Shown here: positions 7,375 through 10,964 of the stretch, in pieces | Layout: every line of letters starts with the position of its first letter | Numbering within the stretch: position 1 is the first letter of the stretch | NCBI GenBank assembly: GCA_024710535.1 | Contig: JANJUO010000457.1 | Coordinates: forward strand, 1 to 10,964 | Direction of reading: 5' to 3' | DNA length: 10,964 nt | Source: a bacterium | Lineage (GTDB): Bacteria > Bacteroidota > Ignavibacteria > Kapaibacteriales > UBA2268 | Position numbers and translations under genes: made by a program | The notes under the pieces: generated by a model | The model's input: only the letters and a program-made list of their open reading frames with translations | What the model was told of the DNA's origin: nothing | Database searches by the model: none

Positions 7375-8694
7375 ATGATTGATAATAATAAATATCCTGA
7401 AATAAATATATCAGAAAAATTATTTGATATTGCAAAGGGATTAATTCCATCACAAACTCAAACTTTAGCAAAGGGCGTTACTCAATATGTTCAAGGAGTG
7501 GCGCCGATATTTGCTCAATCCGGCAAAGGTGCTTTGATTTCAGATGTAGATGGAAATGAATATATAGACTATACAATGGGTGTAGGTCCGTTAATTTTAG
7601 GATATTCATACAAAGCTGTTGATGATGCTATTATTGAACAATTAAAATCTGGAATTACATTCTCACTACCACACAAATTAGAAGTTGAGGTGGCACAACT
7701 TATCAAGCAAGTTATACCAAATACCGAAAATGTAAGATTTTCAAAATCCGGAGCAGATGCTACAAGTGCGGCAGTAAGATTAGCAAGGGCATATACCGGA
7801 AAAAAGAAAATACTATGCTGTGGTTATCATGGCTGGCACGATTGGTATATAAGTGTAACAGATAGAAATAATGGTATTCCAAAGGAAATTGAGAATTTAA
7901 CATTTACTTTTGATTATAATAATTTCGAGTCAGTTCTTGAATCAATTGATGATGATACAGCCGCAATTATTCTCGAACCGGTAACCTTTGACAAACCAAA
8001 GGATGATTTTCTTCTTAAGCTCAGAAATATATGTACTGAAAAAAATATAGTATTAATTTTTGATGAAATGTGGACAGGTTTCAGAATTGCAGTTGGTGGT
8101 GCTCAAGAATTCTTCGGGATTAAAGCAGATATGGCATTATTCTCAAAAGCTTGTGCTAATGGTATGCCAATTTCAATAATTACCGGCAAATCGGAAATAA
8201 TGAATTTGCTTGAGAAGGATGTGTTTTTCTACAGTACATTTGGTGGCGAAGCATTATCCTTAGCCGCTACAAAGGCAACAATAAATGAAATAATTGATTT
8301 AGATGTAATTAATTATATTGACTATATTGGGGCAAAAATCAAGTCAGGATACAATCAAATTGCAAATGATTTTGGAATGAACTATACTTTTGCAAAGGGA
8401 TATAATTTTAGGTCAATGGTAGTTTTTGATGCAAATTCTCACTCTTTGATGTTAAAATCTATTCTACAGCAGGAACTTCTAAGATATGGGATTCTTTGGA
8501 GTGGATTTCACAATATCTCTTTTGCGCATACTGCAAAGCAAGTTGAATATACTCTTGATGCTTATGCGGCTTGCTTGAAAATAGTTGATGAAGCATACAG
8601 AAGCGGAAGTCCTGAGAAATATCTCAAAGGGAAACCGATCGAACCTGTTTTCAGAAAAACATCTAATTTCAATACAAAACCTAAGGAAAAATAA
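7375..8694 (+). CDS. Class III PLP aminotransferase, glutamate-1-semialdehyde aminomutase-like
   Basis: A 439-residue fold-type I, class III PLP enzyme, close in length and motifs to glutamate-1-semialdehyde 2,1-aminomutase. It should transfer or shift an amino group on a carbonyl substrate in the cytoplasm. Evidence in order: the DVDGNEYIDY segment (about 58-67), the phosphate-binding SGADAT (125-130), YHGWHDWY starting at Y151 for ring stacking, EPVTFD (about 204-209), the pyridine-nitrogen Asp D230 in IFDEMWTGFR, the Schiff-base lysine K258 in LFSKACANGMP, and STFGGEALSLAA (about 288-299). Heme-pathway HemL would be expected beside other hem genes; here it sits 22 bp after transketolase and overlaps the SDR start by one base (TAATG). 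This argues for amination, or intramolecular amino transfer, of a sugar intermediate. This class is unusual in sugar amination, where DegT/DnrJ/EryC1 enzymes are normal. The substrate is unknown. Confidence 0.88.
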   Translation: MIDNNKYPEINISEKLFDIAKGLIPSQTQTLAKGVTQYVQGVAPIFAQSGKGALISDVDGNEYIDYTMGVGPLILGYSYKAVDDAIIEQLKSGITFSLPHKLEVEVAQLIKQVIPNTENVRFSKSGADATSAAVRLARAYTGKKKILCCGYHGWHDWYISVTDRNNGIPKEIENLTFTFDYNNFESVLESIDDDTAAIILEPVTFDKPKDDFLLKLRNICTEKNIVLIFDEMWTGFRIAVGGAQEFFGIKADMALFSKACANGMPISIITGKSEIMNLLEKDVFFYSTFGGEALSLAATKATINEIIDLDVINYIDYIGAKIKSGYNQIANDFGMNYTFAKGYNFRSMVVFDANSHSLMLKSILQQELLRYGILWSGFHNISFAHTAKQVEYTLDAYAACLKIVDEAYRSGSPEKYLKGKPIEPVFRKTSNFNTKPKEK

Positions 8695-9506
8695 TGGAAA
8701 TAAATAGATTATTCTCTTTAGAAGGGAAGGTTGCAATTGTTACAGGTGCCGCAGGTTTGATAGGTGAACAAATTGCTCAAACATTAGCATATTCAGGTGC
8801 AAATGTAGTATTATTAGATATTGAGTTAGAGAAATGCATAGAAATTGCGTTCGATTTGCCAACAGAATCAATTGCAATTCAAGCAGATATTTGCTCAGAA
8901 GAATCATTAATAAATGCAAAGAATGAAATACTAGAAAAATTTGGTAGAATTGACATTCTGATTAATAATGCCGCAATTAATGAAAAAGTTGAAAATCCAA
9001 TTGATGTTCTTGAAAGTACAAAATTTGAAAATTTTCCATCGGAAATGTTCCAGCAAATTTTGAATGTAAACATAATTGGAACATTTAACTGCTGTAAAAT
9101 ATTTGGCTCGGTTATGATAAATAATTGTAGTGGCAGTATAATAAATATAGCATCAACTTATGGAATCACAGCACCTGATCAATCACTTTATAAAGATAAA
9201 GACGGAAATCAACTTTTCTATAAATCTCCTGCATACCCAACATCAAAAGGTGCTGTTATTGCATTTACGAAGTATCTTGCGGCATATTGGGGGCATAATG
9301 GTGTTCGCGTGAATACGCTCTCACCGGGTGGAGTTGAAAATGGGCAGAATGAATACTTTATTGAGAAATATTCCGAAAGAACTCCTTTAAAAAGAATGGC
9401 AGATAAAAGTGATTATAATGGAGCAATTGTATTTCTTGCTTCTGATGCTTCATCATACATGACAGGAGCAAATCTTGTTGTTGATGGTGGCTGGACTACT
9501 TGGTAA
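8694..9506 (+). CDS. Short-chain dehydrogenase/reductase, PtmA-like
   Basis: A 270-residue classical SDR expected to oxidise or reduce a sugar hydroxyl or keto group with NAD(P)(H). The Rossmann cofactor loop is TGAAGLIG (17-24), followed by the INNAA motif (90-94). The active site has S154 in NIASTYG and the Y181-x3-K185 pair in AYPTSKGAV. SPGGVENG and the C-terminal VVDGGWTTW are also standard for the family. An acidic residue after the second strand (LLDIE) favours NAD(H), as inference. The general wording resembles SDRs of flagellin-glycan loci annotated as PtmA; this is from memory of the family, not from an alignment. Its ATG shares one base with the stop of the aminotransferase (TAATG), so translation is probably coupled. 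The following synthase starts 26 bp after its stop. It most likely modifies the same sugar intermediate as the aminotransferase. Confidence 0.88.
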   Translation: MEINRLFSLEGKVAIVTGAAGLIGEQIAQTLAYSGANVVLLDIELEKCIEIAFDLPTESIAIQADICSEESLINAKNEILEKFGRIDILINNAAINEKVENPIDVLESTKFENFPSEMFQQILNVNIIGTFNCCKIFGSVMINNCSGSIINIASTYGITAPDQSLYKDKDGNQLFYKSPAYPTSKGAVIAFTKYLAAYWGHNGVRVNTLSPGGVENGQNEYFIEKYSERTPLKRMADKSDYNGAIVFLASDASSYMTGANLVVDGGWTTW

Positions 9507-9532
9507 ATTTTTTTAAACTTAATAAGATAATT

Positions 9533-10411
9533 ATGAAAAAAAGAGAAGTAAAACTTGGCAATTCTTTTGTTGGTGATAATCATCCAACATTTATAATAGC
9601 AGAAATCGGTATTAATCATAATGGTTCTGTAGAACTTGCAAAAAAAATGATTTCAGGTGCCGTTGCAGCCGGAGCCGATTGCGTAAAATTTCAAAAAAGA
9701 ACTCCTGAAATTTGCACTCCAAAAGACCAATGGCATTTAGAAAGAGATACTCCTTGGGGAAGAATGACATACATTGATTATCGTAAAAAAGTAGAATTTG
9801 GTATAAATGAATATGATGAAATTAATGAATTTTGTATGAAATCAAACATAATGTGGACTGCATCTGTTTGGGATAATGAATCAGTAGATTTTATGGAAGA
9901 ATTCAAATTGCCATTTTATAAATTACCTTCTGCCTCATTAACAGATATTGATTTGATTAAAAGAATTAAGCAATCCGGAAAACCCCTTATGATTTCAACC
10001 GGTATGTCATCTGTTGAAGAAATAGAAAATGGAATAAATGCTTTTGGTACTGAAAATCTTTTAATTGCTCATGCAACATCAACTTATCCATGCAAAATTG
10101 AAGAGTTGAATTTGAAAGTAATAGATACTTATAAAAACAAATATGAAAACATTCCAATTGGTTACTCCGGTCATGAAGTAGGACTTGCCCCAACTTTGGC
10201 AGCAGTTACAATTGGTGCAAGCTTTGTTGAGCGGCATATTACTCTTGATAGAGCTATGTGGGGTACTGACCAAGCCGCATCGGTAGAAATTGGTGGATTT
10301 ATTAGATTAGTGAACAACATTAGAGATATTGAAGCATCGCTTGGCGATGGCGAGAAAAAGGTTTATGACTCTGAATTACCAATCAGAAAAAAATTAAGAA
10401 GAGTACAATAG
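9533..10411 (+). CDS. neuB: NeuB-type ulosonic acid synthase lacking the SAF domain
   Basis: A 292-residue TIM-barrel synthase of the NeuB/PseI/LegI family, which condenses phosphoenolpyruvate with an aldose to give a 2-keto-3-deoxy sugar acid. Family landmarks are IAEIGINHNG (22-31, E24), VKFQKR from V51 (K52), YKLPSAS, STGMS, ATSTYPC (181-187), IGYSGHEVG with H214, and ERHITLDR with H235. The two histidines fall where the metal ligands H215 and H236 lie in Neisseria NeuB. Family members usually have about 340-350 residues with a C-terminal SAF (antifreeze-like) domain; this one stops in the linker (IRKKLRRVQ). The following 30 bases and the next gene encode nothing like SAF. I start at the ATG at 9533; the frame extends to a TTG at 9500, but that would overlap the SDR and add a poorly conserved leader. 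It is the last gene of the sugar operon and defines its product class. Confidence 0.87.
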   Translation: MKKREVKLGNSFVGDNHPTFIIAEIGINHNGSVELAKKMISGAVAAGADCVKFQKRTPEICTPKDQWHLERDTPWGRMTYIDYRKKVEFGINEYDEINEFCMKSNIMWTASVWDNESVDFMEEFKLPFYKLPSASLTDIDLIKRIKQSGKPLMISTGMSSVEEIENGINAFGTENLLIAHATSTYPCKIEELNLKVIDTYKNKYENIPIGYSGHEVGLAPTLAAVTIGASFVERHITLDRAMWGTDQAASVEIGGFIRLVNNIRDIEASLGDGEKKVYDSELPIRKKLRRVQ

Positions 10412-10441
10412 TTTTTTAAAATAATTTTTAGGATATTTTAT

Positions 10442-10964
10442 ATGAAAAGAATTTTCATTTTAACTGTATTATTTATTGCAGTATGTTTCTCAAGTACTTT
10501 GTTTGGTCAAAGTGTTTTAAGAGGCAAAATTACAGACAAATCAGAGGGTTTGTCGTTAGCCGGAGCAAAAGTTGTATTATTGAATACAAGTTATGGTTCG
10601 GTATCCAACAAGAATGGTGAATTTACAATATTAAATTTACCTGCTGGAACTTATGAATTAAAGATTCAATACATAGGATTCCAAGATTTTACTGAATCTG
10701 TTAAAATTGAAAATAACAGAACAACTTTTCTAAATTTAAAATTGATTCCAGCTTCTATTATAAAAGATAGAATATTAGTTATTGGAGAGCAATTAAAAGG
10801 ACAAGCCAAAGCACTTAATCAACAAAAAAATAATATTAATATCACTAATATTGTTTCATCAGACCAAGTTGGTAGATTTCCTGATGCAAATATTGGCGAT
10901 GCGATGAAGAGAATTACAGGTATAACAGTTCAATACGATCAAGGTGAAGCAAGATTTGTATTTA
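10442..10964 (+). CDS. TonB-dependent outer-membrane receptor, N-terminal part (runs off the window)
   Basis: The first 174 residues of an outer-membrane receptor that would take up a ligand using TonB energy; the window ends inside the plug domain. Residues 1-23 form a signal peptide (MKRIF start, hydrophobic core, likely cut after FGQ). Residues about 25-100 are a CarboxypepD_reg-like Ig fold, with the marks GKITD, GAKVVLL, NGEFTILNLPAGTYEL and YIGF. After a linker (GEQLKGQAKALNQQK) the plug begins with VSSDQVGRFPDANIGDAMKR, then ITGITVQYDQGEARFVF. This pattern is typical of the large receptors that include the TonB-Xanth-Caul type. AGGA at 10430-10433 lies 8 bases before the ATG. The gene begins 30 bp after the synthase on the same strand with no visible terminator between, so read-through is possible. 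The substrate cannot be told; the N-terminal extension is common in Bacteroidota and relatives. Confidence 0.88.
   Translation, partial: MKRIFILTVLFIAVCFSSTLFGQSVLRGKITDKSEGLSLAGAKVVLLNTSYGSVSNKNGEFTILNLPAGTYELKIQYIGFQDFTESVKIENNRTTFLNLKLIPASIIKDRILVIGEQLKGQAKALNQQKNNINITNIVSSDQVGRFPDANIGDAMKRITGITVQYDQGEARFVF

Larger units (their letters stand above)
3531..10411 (+). other. Candidate six-gene operon for a CMP-activated ulosonic acid
   Basis: Six genes on one strand are separated by 3, 9, 22, -1 and 26 bp and preceded by a candidate -7 element. The order is glycosyltransferase, SpsF-type cytidylyltransferase, transketolase, class III aminotransferase, SDR, NeuB-type synthase. The last enzyme type and SpsF define condensation with PEP and CMP activation; the other three would prepare the acceptor sugar. 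Co-transcription is inferred from spacing and strand only. Confidence 0.75.

Noticed and set aside
7375..8694. Calling the aminotransferase hemL (heme biosynthesis)
   Set aside because: Motifs are similar, but there are no heme genes nearby and the gene is embedded in a sugar operon, so the specific name is not supported.
8479..8736. Reverse-strand open frame of 85 codons across the aminotransferase/SDR junction
   Set aside because: It is antisense to two well-supported genes and shows no domain; treated as a shadow.
9500..9532. An earlier TTG start for the NeuB-like synthase
   Set aside because: It would overlap the end of the SDR gene and add 11 residues that do not resemble the family's N-terminus; the ATG at 9533 places the IAEIGINHNG motif at the usual distance from the start.
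10412..10441. Terminator between the synthase and the TonB-dependent receptor
   Set aside because: The gap has T-rich and A-rich runs but no stem with G/C pairs, so no terminator can be supported.
1..10964. CRISPR arrays, tRNA or rRNA genes, insertion sequences, attachment sites
   Set aside because: I looked for regularly spaced repeats, cloverleaf-like segments, conserved rRNA stretches and transposase motifs and saw none in the window.

Overview
The window is a strongly AT-rich bacterial fragment with every convincing gene on the + strand. It ends in a receptor of the CarboxypepD_reg plus TonB-plug type that is typical of the Bacteroidota/Ignavibacteriota/Kapabacteria group. Two TAATTTTG octamers fit the TAnnTTTG -7 element known from Bacteroidota, and Shine-Dalgarno sequences are weak or absent before most genes. 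I therefore place the source in that superphylum (FCB group), but I cannot name a genus.

Layout. Positions 1-222 are non-coding and AT-rich, with a candidate -7 element near the end. Positions 223-3143 hold two histidine kinases 5 bp apart: a membrane-bound one with an all-helical sensor and HAMP domain, and a soluble PAS-containing one. Neither has a receiver domain, and no response regulator lies in the window. Positions 3144-3530 are an intergenic stretch with a strong hairpin, an imperfect direct repeat and a second TAATTTTG octamer.

Positions 3531-10411 hold six tightly packed genes (gaps of 3, 9, 22, -1 and 26 bp) that look like one operon for making and attaching a CMP-activated 3-deoxy-2-ulosonic acid, i.e. 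a nonulosonic or sialic-acid-like sugar. They encode, in order: a GT-B glycosyltransferase with the E-G, HP and S/T signatures seen in bacterial CMP-sugar transferases; an SpsF-type cytidylyltransferase; a full-length transketolase; a class III (glutamate-1-semialdehyde-aminomutase-like) PLP aminotransferase; an SDR oxidoreductase; and a NeuB-type PEP-condensing synthase that lacks the usual C-terminal SAF domain. A TonB-dependent receptor starts 30 bp further on and runs off the window.

How the genes may work together (inference). Transketolase, aminotransferase and SDR would build an aminated sugar acceptor from central sugar phosphates. NeuB would condense it with phosphoenolpyruvate, SpsF would activate the product with CTP, and the glycosyltransferase would transfer it to a surface glycan. 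The usual front-end enzymes of sialic, legionaminic or pseudaminic acid synthesis (UDP-/GDP-sugar epimerase, dehydratase, DegT aminotransferase, GNAT) are absent from the window. This makes the locus a candidate for an undescribed ulosonic acid pathway and the main point of interest.
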